From: an uncultured Chryseobacterium sp.
GTDB taxonomy: Bacteria; Bacteroidota; Bacteroidia; Flavobacteriales; Weeksellaceae
Assembly (NCBI GenBank): GCA_913775525.1
Contig: CAJYLH010000023.1
Location: 1 to 64,000 of the forward strand
Direction of reading: 5' to 3'
Length of the DNA stretch: 64,000 nucleotides
A program made the translations under genes and the position numbers. The notes beneath the pieces are model-generated. The model did no database searches, was not told the DNA's origin, and was given only the letters and a program-made list of their open reading frames with translations. Of the stretch, positions 53,851 to 63,204 are shown piece by piece. Positions within the stretch are counted from its first letter, which is position 1, and each line of letters opens with the position of its first letter.

Positions 53851-54097
53851 TTTTGAGGTTAATTTTCTGTTTAACAATGACTGACTGATTAAATACATAG
53901 GAAGAATTCAGAATATCCAGATCTATTTGTCCGAACTCTTAAGCATTTAACCAGGTAATTCATGGCAAAAATAAAAATTAAATCATTATTAATGCAACAA
54001 AGTTGCAATTATTTTTTTTTAAACCTGCTTATGATGCGGCAAACTCGGATTGACCAGGATCACATGGCCAGCAAATCTTTCCGGATGGCATGACTTG

Positions 54098-54547
54098 TTA
54101 CTTAACCACGAAAAAATAAGTCCATGCAATTAGGAGAAGCTGAAACGGGATGCGGAACCAGAGGTATGAAAGCCCTTTTCCGTCGAATGTACCTGTTTCA
54201 TAATTCAGATGCCGCATCGCTGCGAAAATATTGGCGGGAAGGATCAGAATGAAAAATACGATCAGCAATATACCGGTAACGGATTTTAGGGCAGGAAAGA
54301 AAATTCCTATGGCCGCCGCCATTTCAATGATGCCCGTGAGATAGACCAGTTCCATACGGAACGGCATGGCTTCAGGGAGCATCATAGCCATTCCTTTTGC
54401 ATACAGGAAATGTCCGGCTGATGTAAATAGCAGCATGACCGCCAGGGCTACTTTGCCTGATAGTTTATCATCAAAATCATGCTTTAAGATCCTTGTTGCA
54501 ATTAAAGACAAGGCAAATACACCGGCTAAAACAAATAATGGTTTCAT
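54098..54547 (-). CDS. DoxX family membrane protein
   Basis: A 149-residue protein with four membrane helices (LFVLAGVFALSLIATRILKH, ALAVMLLFTSAGHFLYAKG, VYLTGIIEMAAAIGIFFPAL, IVFFILILPANIFAAMRHLN). DoxX-like proteins are linked to quinone or redox functions, but most have no proven role. It follows the Crp/Fnr-type regulator by 59 bases on the same strand, suggesting joint expression. Confidence 0.85.
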   Translation of the reverse strand: MKPLFVLAGVFALSLIATRILKHDFDDKLSGKVALAVMLLFTSAGHFLYAKGMAMMLPEAMPFRMELVYLTGIIEMAAAIGIFFPALKSVTGILLIVFFILILPANIFAAMRHLNYETGTFDGKGLSYLWFRIPFQLLLIAWTYFFVVK

Positions 54548-54606
54548 TGTACGTTATTTTATCTGCAAAATTAGGCTCAGGGCAGACGGTAGTCAATGAA
54601 CAAATG

Positions 54607-55173
54607 TTAACAAATTTCTTTGCGGATGCGGCTCAGCGACTGGGGGCGCACACCAATGTAGGAAGCCAGGTATTTAAGCGGTATATTCCGGATCAATTCC
54701 GGCTGTTCCCGGATCAGGTCAAGATACCTCTGTTTTGCGGTATCTTCAAGCAGGGAGATTTCCCGTTTCATCTTTTTGAGGTAGATGTTTTCAGCCACTT
54801 TCCTTCCGATCCTGTCCCCAATCCTTGTATTTTCATAAATGGTATTCAGGTCATCGTAAGAAATCTGCCATAAAATACAATCAGAGATCGCTTGAACACT
54901 GTACAGGCAGGGTTGCCGCGTCAGGAAAGAATCGTACGCACTGACGAAAGAATTTTCGAAGGCAAAGGCAAAAGTAAGGTCATAATCCGGTTTCGGTATA
55001 TTGAACCGGATTATCCCTTTTTCTATAAATGAAAGGTACTTCTCTGTTTTACCGCTTTCCAGGATCAGCGCTTTTCGCGGAAACTCAGCCCTGCGCAGCT
55101 TTGAGCAGAACAGAAGCCAGTCTTCATCGGAAATATCCGTCAGTTCCCTGAAGTAATGCTGAATAGCAGTCAT
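54607..55173 (-). CDS. Crp/Fnr family transcriptional regulator
   Basis: From Met at 55173 this is a 188-residue regulator. The cyclic-nucleotide-binding-like beta barrel occupies about 20-115 (KALILESGKTEKYLSFIEKG, ISDCILWQISYDDLN). The C-terminal winged helix reads NIPLKYLASYIGVRPQSLSR. No cysteines for an Fe-S cluster are arranged as in Fnr, so it is of the general Crp type found widely in Bacteroidota. The frame is open to 55191. Probable target: its neighbour doxX. Confidence 0.88.
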   Translation of the reverse strand: MTAIQHYFRELTDISDEDWLLFCSKLRRAEFPRKALILESGKTEKYLSFIEKGIIRFNIPKPDYDLTFAFAFENSFVSAYDSFLTRQPCLYSVQAISDCILWQISYDDLNTIYENTRIGDRIGRKVAENIYLKKMKREISLLEDTAKQRYLDLIREQPELIRNIPLKYLASYIGVRPQSLSRIRKEIC

Positions 55174-55261
55174 GTGCACGTCATACTCCATGATAATGAT
55201 GCAGATTGTATGTTTTTAAAGTCCGGTTCTTCCTCAGCATTATAAACAGCAGAATCCCGTA

Positions 55262-56200
55262 TTATTTTTCATGGTCTTTCTTCTCATGTGCAGGATAGTT
55301 GCCTTTGCTGGCCTCTCCTACTGTGGTTGCAGTAGTCATTGCCACGACCAGGTCATTCAGCATATTACTTGCTGCTGTAGGAGAATTCGGAAGCAGCACC
55401 AGGTTGCTTCGGCTGCTTGCACCTACTGCCTGTAAAGTATCATAATGCTGTGTAACGAGGATTAATGCAGAGGCTTCATGCGAATTGATGTTGACGCTGT
55501 TCAGCACCCTTACGGATTCTTCAAGCCCTCTGGCAATTTCCCGGCGCTGATCTGCAATCCCCTGCCCCTGAAGTTTTTTGGATTCAGCCTCCGCCCTTGC
55601 GACGGCTACGATTCTGATCCTTTGGGCTTCAGACTCATATTCTGCGGCTGTTTTTTCCCTTTCCGCAGCATTGATTCTGTTCATAGCATGTTTTACCTGC
55701 TCATCAGGATCAATATCCGTTACCAGGGCTTTAATGATATCATACCCATAACTCTGCATGGCATCCTGCAGCTCGCTTTTCACGGCAATGGCTATATCAT
55801 CTTTCCTTACAAAAACATCATCCAGCTTTGTTTTCGGCACTTCAGCACGTACTACATCAAAAACATAGGAAGTGATCTGGTTTTCAGGATTTTCAAGACG
55901 GTAAAAGGCATCTTTAACATTTTCCCGAATCACCTGGTACTGGACGGAAACTTTCATTTTTATGAAAACATTGTCCAATGTTTTGGTATCGATAATAACA
56001 TCAAGCTGCTGGATCCTCAGATTCAGCCTTTTGGCGATCTGGTCAATGATCGGGATTTTAAGGTGAAGGCCGGAATGCCTTACGGCCCGGAATTTTCCGA
56101 AACGCTCCACAATGGCTGCCGTTTCCTGCTTTACCACGAAAAAGGAAGCAAAGAAAATAATGAGTCCGAAGAAAAAAACGGGTACTAAAAGGTAAGTCAT
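55262..56200 (-). CDS. SPFH/band 7 (stomatin-like) protein
   Basis: A 312-residue protein with an N-terminal membrane helix (VPVFFFGLIIFFASFFVV), an SPFH domain (about 22-190: AIVERFGKFRAVRHSGLHLK, FIKMKVSVQYQVI), and a long charged helix (EREKTAAEYESEAQRIRIVA). The C-terminal region is typical of paraslipins. Such proteins form membrane microdomain scaffolds and often partner a NfeD protease, which is not present here. Confidence 0.92.
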   Translation of the reverse strand: MTYLLVPVFFFGLIIFFASFFVVKQETAAIVERFGKFRAVRHSGLHLKIPIIDQIAKRLNLRIQQLDVIIDTKTLDNVFIKMKVSVQYQVIRENVKDAFYRLENPENQITSYVFDVVRAEVPKTKLDDVFVRKDDIAIAVKSELQDAMQSYGYDIIKALVTDIDPDEQVKHAMNRINAAEREKTAAEYESEAQRIRIVAVARAEAESKKLQGQGIADQRREIARGLEESVRVLNSVNINSHEASALILVTQHYDTLQAVGASSRSNLVLLPNSPTAASNMLNDLVVAMTTATTVGEASKGNYPAHEKKDHEK

Positions 56201-56262
56201 AGTTTAGATTTTGGATTAAAATATTGTATGCTCCCTAAAGGTACCCATTTTATTTTAAAACT

Positions 56263-57621
56263 TTATACCGTCATTCCGATATCGATCCCTTTGATTTTCC
56301 GGTACAGGTCGGTAGCATAATTATCCGTCATGCCGGAAACAAAATCAATCACTCCAAGCACCTTCTGATAATCCGTACCGTCTTGGTAGATAAACTGTTT
56401 CGGAATGAGCTTCAGGGCTTTTGTGTCATAGGACTTCAGCTGATGTTCGGGTTTGACAATGGACGGGATGAAATGATCCAGCAGTTCATACATAACATTG
56501 TAGCCGGCATTTTCAATTTCCACTACTGCTTTATGATTGTAAATTTTTTCAATGGAAAAACTTTCAATATCTTTCAGGCTGTTGTTCTCACATTTATACA
56601 TATCCAGCAGGGCTTTATCCAGTGTGCCTGAAAGGATGGCATTAAAGTTCTGCTTGTAGCTTTCAATTGATTTGTTAATGAGTGCATTGATGACCTTTGC
56701 GCGCAGGTAGGAAATCTGTTCATTCTCATTGGAAATGGAACTGAGCTTCCGCTCTATCCTTGGTGCATCATCCGTTTCAGACTTCACCAGTTCAAAAAAC
56801 AGGTTTTTACAGTCGGCAGTAGAAACAATACCCAGGCGATGGGCATCTTCCATATCTATAATATTATAACAGATGTCATCCGCCGCTTCCACCAGCCAGA
56901 CAAAAGGATGCCTTTTAAAAATGTACGGTTCTTCATTTTCAGTAATAAGATGAACGGCTTTGGCAATATCGAGGAATATCTCTTTTTCATTCTGGAAAAA
57001 CCCGAATTTTTTCCTGTGCAGGATCTTTTTGTCTCTTGCCACGGCCTCGCAAGGATATTTGGCGATACTGGCCAGTGTAGCAAAAGTCAGCTGGATCCCG
57101 CCGGCATCTTTACCCTGCTGCTGCTGCGCCAGCACCCTGATCGCATTGGCATTCCCTTCAAAATTCACCAGGTCTGCCCATTCTTTCTCTGAAAACAGAA
57201 GTTTCAGGCTGTTTTCATTGCGCTCAAAATAACTGGCAATCGCATCTTCACCGGAATGCCCGAATGCAGGATTCCCCACATCATGGCAGAGACATCCCGC
57301 AGCGATAACGTTCCCTAAATTATGAAGGTAAAAGCTTTTGGATTCTTCGGTAAGTTCAGAAGCGTAATGTTCTGCGATGAATTCCCCGATCACACTTCCC
57401 ATGCTCCTCCCTACGGAAGACACTTCCAGTGAATGGGTAAGGCGGTTATGCACAAAGACGCTCCCCGGTAGCGGGAATACCTGCGTTTTGTTCTGCAGCC
57501 TCCTGAAAGGGGATGAAAAAATGATCCTGTCAAAATCCCTCTGAAAGTCTGTTCTGGAAGCTTTCGTATGCGGATTATTGCCGGTGCGCTGATTGGTGAA
57601 AATCTGGTTTAAATTCATCAT
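56263..57621 (-). CDS. dgt: Deoxyguanosinetriphosphate triphosphohydrolase-like protein
   Basis: A 452-residue HD-domain dNTPase. RLTHSLEVSSVGRSMG and CLCHDVGNPAFGHSGEDAI provide the H...HD...D metal ligands, and FSSPFRRLQNKTQVFPLPGS is the family's N-terminal motif. It hydrolyses dGTP (or other dNTPs) to the nucleoside and triphosphate, in nucleotide balance and sometimes phage defence. Two in-frame ATG codons open the gene (57621 and 57618). A -7-like TATTTTTG at 57633-57626 lies so near that the message could be leaderless. Confidence 0.93.
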   Translation of the reverse strand: MMNLNQIFTNQRTGNNPHTKASRTDFQRDFDRIIFSSPFRRLQNKTQVFPLPGSVFVHNRLTHSLEVSSVGRSMGSVIGEFIAEHYASELTEESKSFYLHNLGNVIAAGCLCHDVGNPAFGHSGEDAIASYFERNENSLKLLFSEKEWADLVNFEGNANAIRVLAQQQQGKDAGGIQLTFATLASIAKYPCEAVARDKKILHRKKFGFFQNEKEIFLDIAKAVHLITENEEPYIFKRHPFVWLVEAADDICYNIIDMEDAHRLGIVSTADCKNLFFELVKSETDDAPRIERKLSSISNENEQISYLRAKVINALINKSIESYKQNFNAILSGTLDKALLDMYKCENNSLKDIESFSIEKIYNHKAVVEIENAGYNVMYELLDHFIPSIVKPEHQLKSYDTKALKLIPKQFIYQDGTDYQKVLGVIDFVSGMTDNYATDLYRKIKGIDIGMTV

Positions 57622-57745
57622 TGTCCAAAAATACTTTAAATTTTAATCGTATGGAATAGTAATTCTACTTTTCTTAACCCCAATAGGCCACAAAAATCAC
57701 TGATAACAGTTTTTTTCATAAACCTGAAAACGTCAGGAAATATCC

Positions 57746-57753
57746 TACCTTTG
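57746..57753 (+). promoter_or_regulatory. -7 box of the methyltransferase gene
   Basis: TACCTTTG, exact TAnnTTTG match, 65 bases before the start codon; -33 box not clear. Confidence 0.45.
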
Positions 57754-57817
57754 ATAGAACCACTATCACTAAAGAATTTTTCTGATTTTTCTTTGTACAA
57801 CTTTAAATTCTTTTACA

Positions 57818-58447
57818 ATGAATGACAACACATGGCTTAACAGATGGGATGAGAGATACAGCAATGAAGAGTTTGCATATGGCACAGAACCTAATAATTA
57901 CCTTCGGAAGCAACTCAGTACCTTACAGCCGGGAACCATATTATTCCCGGCAGAAGGCGAAGGCCGAAATGCTGTTTTTGCAGCAGCCCAGGGGTGGAGT
58001 GTTTCCGCTTTTGATATCAGTGAAAATGGCAGAAAAAAAGCTTTACAGCTTGCCGAACAGAGAGGAGTAACGATTGATTATCGCGTTGGTGAACTTTCTG
58101 ACCTGAATTATCACGAAGGTCAGTTTGATGTCATTGCTCTTATCTACGCTCATTTTCCGGCAGCAATTAAATCTTCCATGCATCAGATGCTGAGCCGGTA
58201 TCTTCGTAAAGGCGGCTATATTATTTTTGAAGCTTTCAGTAAAAATCATCTAGAATATATCGCCAGAAACGAGAAGGTTGGCGGACCTAAAGATATTGAT
58301 TCCCTATTTTCTATTGACGAAATAAAAGCAGATTTTCCGGATTATACCGGTATAGAATTAAAAGAAACAGAAATCGAACTCAATGAAGGCCTGTTTCATA
58401 ACGGAACAGGTTCTGTTATTCGTTTTGTAGGCCAAAAACCCTACTGA
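57818..58447 (+). CDS. Class I SAM-dependent methyltransferase
   Basis: This 209-residue methyltransferase has motif [21 protein letters not shown] (AdoMet loop E-G-E-G-R-N) and the acidic motif [16 protein letters not shown]. The N-terminal [20 protein letters not shown] is typical of the tellurite-resistance/thiopurine-type small-molecule branch. A mid-domain [12 protein letters not shown] follows. It is probably a small-molecule methylase, substrate unknown. It precedes the glycosylase gene by 74 bases. Confidence 0.88.
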   Translation: MNDNTWLNRWDERYSNEEFAYGTEPNNYLRKQLSTLQPGTILFPAEGEGRNAVFAAAQGWSVSAFDISENGRKKALQLAEQRGVTIDYRVGELSDLNYHEGQFDVIALIYAHFPAAIKSSMHQMLSRYLRKGGYIIFEAFSKNHLEYIARNEKVGGPKDIDSLFSIDEIKADFPDYTGIELKETEIELNEGLFHNGTGSVIRFVGQKPY

Positions 58448-58521
58448 TACTATTAATCTGTCAGAGAATACAGACTTATAATAATGGAACACTATTTGAC
58501 TATTTGTAGAAAAACCAGATC

Positions 58522-59259
58522 ATGCCCGAAGGTCCTACCGTACTACTCATGAAAGAATGCCTGCAACTCTTTAAAGGTAAAACCGTTACCGATGCGGGCG
58601 GCGATGCAAAATTTGATAAAGAGCCCTTAACAGGGCAGACCTTACAGGATATTAAAACATTCGGGAAACAAACCTATCTGGTATTTGACACCATGGTGGT
58701 AAGGATCCACCTGCTGATGTTCGGTTCATTCAGCATTGATGAACAGATCCGGCCGGATGCACGCCTGAGGCTGTCTTTATTTTTCGGAAAAGATTCCATG
58801 TACTTTTATACCTGCTCTGTAAAACTGGTCGATCCGGAATTTCTGGATACGATCGACTGGGAAGCAGATGTGATGAGTGATGAATGGAATCCGGCAAAGA
58901 CGAAAAAGAAACTGAAATCGAATCCTGATATGATGGTGTGTGATGCGCTGATGGACCAGGATATTTTTTCAGGCGTGGGCAACATCATTAAGAATGAGGT
59001 ATTATTCCGCATAGGTGTACAGCCGGAGAGCCTGCTGGGAAAGATGCCTGATAAAAAACTGAAAGAACTGATGGAAGAGGCCAGGAACTACAGTTTTGAT
59101 TTCCTGCGCTGGAAAAGGGATTCTGTCCTGAAACAGCACTGGCTGGCGCATACCAAAAAAACCTGTCCCATCTGCGGTGAAAAAATGGTCAATAAACAAA
59201 CCGGTTTGAGTAAGAGAAGAAGCTTTTACTGTGAGAAAGACCAGAAGCTCTATCATTGA
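58522..59259 (+). CDS. nei: Endonuclease VIII-like DNA glycosylase (Fpg/Nei family)
   Basis: A 245-residue base-excision repair enzyme. Pro2-Glu3 (MPEGPTVLL) gives the catalytic nucleophile and acid. The conserved lysine of the beta-hairpin lies in the early barrel, the H2TH domain includes MDQDIFSGVGNIIKNEV, and the C-terminal zinc finger is CPICGEKMVNKQTGLSKRRS then CEKDQ. It removes oxidised bases and nicks the strand. It is probably co-transcribed with the methyltransferase upstream. Confidence 0.93.
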   Translation: MPEGPTVLLMKECLQLFKGKTVTDAGGDAKFDKEPLTGQTLQDIKTFGKQTYLVFDTMVVRIHLLMFGSFSIDEQIRPDARLRLSLFFGKDSMYFYTCSVKLVDPEFLDTIDWEADVMSDEWNPAKTKKKLKSNPDMMVCDALMDQDIFSGVGNIIKNEVLFRIGVQPESLLGKMPDKKLKELMEEARNYSFDFLRWKRDSVLKQHWLAHTKKTCPICGEKMVNKQTGLSKRRSFYCEKDQKLYH

Positions 59260-59351
59260 ATCCTGTTCTCATATCTGAGTTTTTTCATATCAAACCTGCA
59301 TTTTATTTATAACAGACATTTACTGTATCGTATCATTCACTGATATATTGA

Positions 59352-59687
59352 TCAGTGTGTTCCCATCTTTGAAAACAGGTGAATGATAATCACGCCGATA
59401 ATAATCAGCGCCATTCCTATAATAGCAGGCCAGTCGGGAATTTGCTTGAATGCAATAATTCCGATAATGGTAATCGCAACGATACCCACTCCGGACCAGA
59501 TCGCATACGTAATTCCCACCGGAATATGCCTGAGCGTAATACTCAGGAAATAGAATGCCACAGAATAGCCGATTATGGTTATGGCAGATGGCAGCAGCCT
59601 TGTAAATGCTTCAGATTTCTTAAGAAATGTGGTGGCTATAATTTCGCAGATAATAGCCAGCAACAGATATATATAACTTTTCCCCAT
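59352..59687 (-). CDS. Small multidrug resistance (SMR) family transporter
   Basis: From Met at 59687 this is a 111-residue protein with four helices. The first contains AIICEIIATTFLKKS with the essential membrane glutamate (E15) of EmrE-type exporters. IPVGITYAIWSGVGI is the signature loop. It forms dimers that export cationic compounds or guanidinium with proton exchange. The frame is open to 59717, but the shorter start puts the first helix right after the N-terminus as in EmrE. Confidence 0.92.
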   Translation of the reverse strand: MGKSYIYLLLAIICEIIATTFLKKSEAFTRLLPSAITIIGYSVAFYFLSITLRHIPVGITYAIWSGVGIVAITIIGIIAFKQIPDWPAIIGMALIIIGVIIIHLFSKMGTH

Positions 59688-60058
59688 GTCAGCTTTCTTC
59701 CTGACAAAAATAAGCAATTCCTATAGTAAATGCTGCCATAAGAATATGGAGCGGCCATTTTTGTGCATTTATTTCCGATCACGGTCAGTTGGATAAACAA
59801 TAAATTTTGTTCATATGAAACTTAAAACATGACTTTTATCAACTTATACACTGACGATTTCTCCAAATCTCTCGGTTTTGAAATTTATCAATTATCGAAT
59901 GGAGCACATCAAAGCTTTAACAGATTAATAATTTTTACAGATAAGACAATAAAAGTATATATAATTTCTTAATAATACATTAAATTAATGTAAACAAAAT
60001 GCAATGCATATTAACATTACAACAGTGTAATAAACTGATATACATCAGCATTATAGGT
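59688..60058. other. AT-rich intergenic region
   Basis: No gene is supported. The stretch contains the upstream region of the SMR gene and low-complexity AT-rich sequence up to the strong promoter at 60059. Confidence 0.45.
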
Positions 60059-60089
60059 TTTGGCATCCCATTTGAAAGTTGTAGTTTTG
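60059..60089 (+). promoter_or_regulatory. Canonical Bacteroidota promoter
   Basis: TTTG (60059-60062), exactly 19 bases, then TAGTTTTG (60082-60089): a perfect TTTG-N19-TAnnTTTG. Transcription would begin at about 60096, giving a 43-base A-rich leader to the peptide ORF at 60139. It is the best promoter match in the window. Confidence 0.8.
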
Positions 60090-60138
60090 TCATTGAAAAA
60101 ATGATAAAAAAAAGTCAAATAATTAAAAATTAATCAAA

Positions 60139-60219
60139 ATGATCACTTACATCGGAATCGCAACTTGTTTAGTAGTTTTTGCTTCTTATTTTACAACCGT
60201 AAGAAGAGAAGGTAATTAA
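60139..60219 (+). CDS. Small membrane peptide (26 aa)
   Basis: An ATG at 60139 opens 26 codons: MITYIGIATCLVVFASYF, then a short charged tail and TAA. It is one hydrophobic helix with positively charged residues after it, as in type I small membrane proteins. It is preceded by a canonical promoter and an A-rich leader. No family is recognised; KdpF has a similar size but not this sequence, and no kdp genes are near. Confidence 0.55.
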   Translation: MITYIGIATCLVVFASYFTTVRREGN

Positions 60220-60238
60220 TAAACTGTCTTTAAGTTTA

Positions 60239-60402
60239 TTTAAGGACATTCATGTGAAATTATATTGTTAATGTTTTAGCCTTTACGGCGGCGGCTCTTT
60301 TACTCAGCGAGTAAAAGGGCATGCAAAACATAACAAAAGACCCATACAGAACAATTTTAATTTTTATAGCCGTAAGGTCGGATCCCAGGTCCGGCTTTTT
60401 TT
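60239..60402 (+). ncRNA. Candidate structured RNA ending in a terminator
   Basis: The stretch folds in several nested stems. ATGTTTT / AAAACAT flank a GCC/GGC closing pair; the inner stem CTTTTACTC / GAGTAAAAG is perfect (9 bp, loop AGC). GCCTTTACGGC is nearly complementary to the later GCCGTAAGGTC. A final GTCGGA / TCCGGC hairpin followed by seven T ends it (about 60377-60402). It is downstream of the 26-residue peptide gene in the same transcript. It does not match tmRNA, RNase P or SRP RNA by their usual conserved sequences. It could be a 3' UTR-derived small RNA. Confidence 0.5.
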
Positions 60403-60441
60403 ATTTCCCCTTATCTTTGTACACCAATTTATTTTTATTGA

Positions 60442-61161
60442 ATGAACCTGTACAATCTTATCATCCAGGACAAGGAAGAGATCGCATTAGATGAAGTATT
60501 CCTCAGTGATAGCAACCTTCATCAGTTCTGTCAGCTGATCAAGGAACATACCTATATCAATGAGCTCCGGGAATATGGGCTTCCTGTAAACACCAAGGTA
60601 CTTCTGGAAGGGAGTTCGGGCTGCGGGAAGACGATGACAGCAAAGGCGATTGCCCATGCTTTGGGGAAAAACATTATTACCCTTAACCTGAGCAATATTG
60701 TTTCTTCCAGGATCGGTGAAACTTCCCAGAATATCAAGATGATTTTTGATAAAGCTTCACGCGAAAGGTCTGTCCTTTTCCTCGATGAGCTGGACCAGAT
60801 CGGGAAAGCAAGGGGAAGTGATGACAAGGACGTTGGTGAGATGAGGCGGCTGGTCAACACATTGCTCCAGCTGATCGATTATTATCCGGACAATGCGCTG
60901 CTGATCTGTGCTACCAATCACGCTGAGATCATAGATACCGCCCTGTTAAGGCGGTTTCAGCTTAAAATCAGGTATGAACTGCCGTCAGACGAATTCCTGG
61001 ACCGTTATTATGACCACCTGCTCACCCAATTTCCGGAAGACATCAGAGCTGTTGACCGTACATACGGTATTTCCTTCGCAGAAGCGAAAGATTATGCGCT
61101 GACTATGGTGAAAGGCAACCTGATCCGGAAGCTGGAAGAAAATACAAATGGTTCGTGCTGA
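60442..61161 (+). CDS. AAA family ATPase
   Basis: This 239-residue protein has a single AAA module: Walker A EGSSGCGKTMTAKAIA, Walker B VLFLDELDQIGK, sensor 1 LICATNHAEIID, arginine-finger region LLRRFQ. There is no extra N-domain, so specificity would come from its partners. It is similar in size to stand-alone ATPases of the FtsH/Cdc48-like branch. A promoter is not obvious. The ABC exporter follows on the same strand. Confidence 0.88.
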   Translation: MNLYNLIIQDKEEIALDEVFLSDSNLHQFCQLIKEHTYINELREYGLPVNTKVLLEGSSGCGKTMTAKAIAHALGKNIITLNLSNIVSSRIGETSQNIKMIFDKASRERSVLFLDELDQIGKARGSDDKDVGEMRRLVNTLLQLIDYYPDNALLICATNHAEIIDTALLRRFQLKIRYELPSDEFLDRYYDHLLTQFPEDIRAVDRTYGISFAEAKDYALTMVKGNLIRKLEENTNGSC

Positions 61162-61256
61162 TTTTTTAGATTCTGATTCATCAAGATACTTTTGGTTTAA
61201 AAGTTTCATATATGGTCAGGGCAAAGCATCTTTAGCCTGCTGCTGTCCCATATTAA

Positions 61257-61290
61257 TTTGTATCTCCTACCTTTTATATCCGTACTTTTA
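61257..61290 (+). promoter_or_regulatory. Promoter of the ABC exporter gene
   Basis: TTTG (61257-61260), 22 bases, TACTTTTA (61283-61290), close to the consensus. The start of transcription near 61296 favours the ATG at 61312 over the upstream one at 61258. Confidence 0.55.
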
Positions 61291-61311
61291 CGGCCGCTTA
61301 TTACAACTGAA

Positions 61312-63132
61312 ATGAAGACATTACTAAAATATTTAAGGCCCCATCAATGGTTGCTGATCTTATCTTTACTTTTAGCCACCGTGAACCAGGTATTTTCACT
61401 TTTTGGCCCTGCCATCACCGGGAAGATCCTGGACCAGCTGGTGACACATCCTAATTTTTTCGATAAGGAAAGAACTTTGCGCAGATCCCTGAATGATTAC
61501 CTGTACGGTACGGATATCTATCACGGCGTGTTTTATTTCCTGGGGCTTCTCATTGCCACAGCCATGGTCAGCAGGATTGCCAAAGCCTTTCAGGATTATG
61601 TGGTGAATGTGATTACCCAGAAATTCGGGGCCAGCATTTTTACGGACGGGCTCAAGCATTCAATGGCACTTCCCTATCAGGAATTTGAGGACCAGAGAAG
61701 TGGGGAAACGCTTTCGGTACTGACTAAAGTCAGGGAAGACGGGGTAAAATTCATCACCAATTTCATCAATATCTTTTTCGGGATTCTTGTAAGTATCATA
61801 TTCGTATCTATTTATGCGATCCGCCTGCACTGGTCGATTATGCCGGTGTATGTGGTAGGGATTTTCCTGATTGCTTTTATTACCAACCTGCTAAGCAAAA
61901 GGATCAAGAACATTCAGAAGACCATCGTTTCTGAAACTACTGCACTCGCCGGGAGTACGACTGAGAGTTTACGGAATATAGAAATCGTGAAAAGTTTAGG
62001 ACTGACTCAACAGGAGATCAGGCGGCTGAACAACAATACCTATAAGATCCTCGGTCTTGAGCTGAGGAAAGTAAAAAGCATCCGGTCTTTAAGTTTTATA
62101 CAAGGAACCATGGTGAATTTCCTGCAACAGCTGATCACCCTGACTTTGCTGCTTCTGATCTTCAAAAACATTGTGACGCCGGGAGAATACCTGTCGCTGA
62201 TGTTTTATGGTTTTTTTATTTTCGGGCCGATGCAGGAAATCGGGAATATCATTATTTCTTACCGTGAAGCGGAAGCATCCCTGAATAATTTCGACCGCCT
62301 GATGAAGAAAGAAGTTGAGGAAAAACCACTGACTCCAAAAAGAATCGGAGCGATCAGCGAACTTGAATTCAAAGGGGTCTCTTTTCAGCATCAGACCGCA
62401 TCTTACAAAGCTTTGAATGCCATCTCCTTTGACGTGAAAAACGGGGAGACCGTAGCATTCGTAGGACCGAGCGGCTCAGGAAAAAGCACGCTGGTCAAAC
62501 TTCTGGTCGGACTCTACCGGCCTAAAGAAGGGGCCATTTTTTACAATCATATCAACGGCAATGCATTTGATTTTGATGAACTGAGAAACCAGATCGGCTT
62601 TGTTACCCAGGACACCCAGCTTTTTGCCGGTACCATCAAGGAAAACCTGCTGTTCGTCAATCCGGAGGCTACAGAAGCGGATCTTCAGCTGGCCCTGGAA
62701 CGGTCCAGCAGTACAGCACTTATTGAAAGGGCTGAAAAAGGCATTGATACCGTTATAGGAGAAGGAGGGCTGAAACTGAGTGGAGGCGAAAAACAGAGGA
62801 TTGCGATTGCCAGAGCTTTGCTCAGAAAGCCGCATCTCCTGATTTTTGATGAAGCAACTTCTGCCCTCGACAGTATTACGGAAGAAGCTATTACGTCTAC
62901 CATCAAACAAATTTCCCGGGAAAAAGACCAGATCACCGTACTCATTGCCCACCGACTGAGTACCGTTATGCACGCAGACCGGATCTATGTGCTGGAACGC
63001 GGACAGATTATTGAAACCGGATCCCATGAAAACCTGCTGGCATTGAATGGGCTGTATTATGCCATGTGGAGGCAGCAGATCGGGGAACGCAAGATTTCAG
63101 ATCCCGGTCCAGACCAGGATACCATACAATAA
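61312..63132 (+). CDS. ABC-type exporter, fused permease and ATPase
   Basis: From ATG at 61312 this is a 606-residue half-transporter. The membrane domain (about 10-310) has six helices. The ATPase domain shows Walker A GPSGSGKSTLVKLL, Q-loop GFVTQDTQ, signature LSGGEKQR, Walker B LLIFDEATSALD, and switch IAHRLST. It would work as a homodimer exporting lipids or drugs (MsbA/LmrA-like). The frame is open to 61258, but the promoter lies within that part. Confidence 0.93.
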   Translation: MKTLLKYLRPHQWLLILSLLLATVNQVFSLFGPAITGKILDQLVTHPNFFDKERTLRRSLNDYLYGTDIYHGVFYFLGLLIATAMVSRIAKAFQDYVVNVITQKFGASIFTDGLKHSMALPYQEFEDQRSGETLSVLTKVREDGVKFITNFINIFFGILVSIIFVSIYAIRLHWSIMPVYVVGIFLIAFITNLLSKRIKNIQKTIVSETTALAGSTTESLRNIEIVKSLGLTQQEIRRLNNNTYKILGLELRKVKSIRSLSFIQGTMVNFLQQLITLTLLLLIFKNIVTPGEYLSLMFYGFFIFGPMQEIGNIIISYREAEASLNNFDRLMKKEVEEKPLTPKRIGAISELEFKGVSFQHQTASYKALNAISFDVKNGETVAFVGPSGSGKSTLVKLLVGLYRPKEGAIFYNHINGNAFDFDELRNQIGFVTQDTQLFAGTIKENLLFVNPEATEADLQLALERSSSTALIERAEKGIDTVIGEGGLKLSGGEKQRIAIARALLRKPHLLIFDEATSALDSITEEAITSTIKQISREKDQITVLIAHRLSTVMHADRIYVLERGQIIETGSHENLLALNGLYYAMWRQQIGERKISDPGPDQDTIQ

Positions 63133-63145
63133 CTTAAAATTAAAA

Positions 63146-63186
63146 CAAGAACAAACGCCGGACAGGAAGTCCGGCGTTTGTTCTTG
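63146..63186. terminator. Bidirectional terminator after the ABC exporter
   Basis: Perfect 18-bp stem CAAGAACAAACGCCGGAC / GTCCGGCGTTTGTTCTTG, loop AGGAA, in a convergent position between the exporter and the HTH pair. Confidence 0.85.
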
Positions 63187-63204
63187 TATTCATCACTACT
63201 GATA

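Noticed and set aside
57626-57633. Firm promoter for a leaderless dgt message
   Set aside because: TATTTTTG fits the -7 box but no -33 box is seen at the proper distance, so it is mentioned only as a possibility.
60139-60219. kdpF
   Set aside because: Size fits, but the sequence does not resemble KdpF and no kdpABC genes follow.
60239-60402. tmRNA, SRP RNA or RNase P RNA
   Set aside because: None of their conserved sequence blocks is present; the CCAGGTCCGG stretch that recalls SRP RNA lies within the terminator stem and lacks the GGAAGCA tetraloop region.
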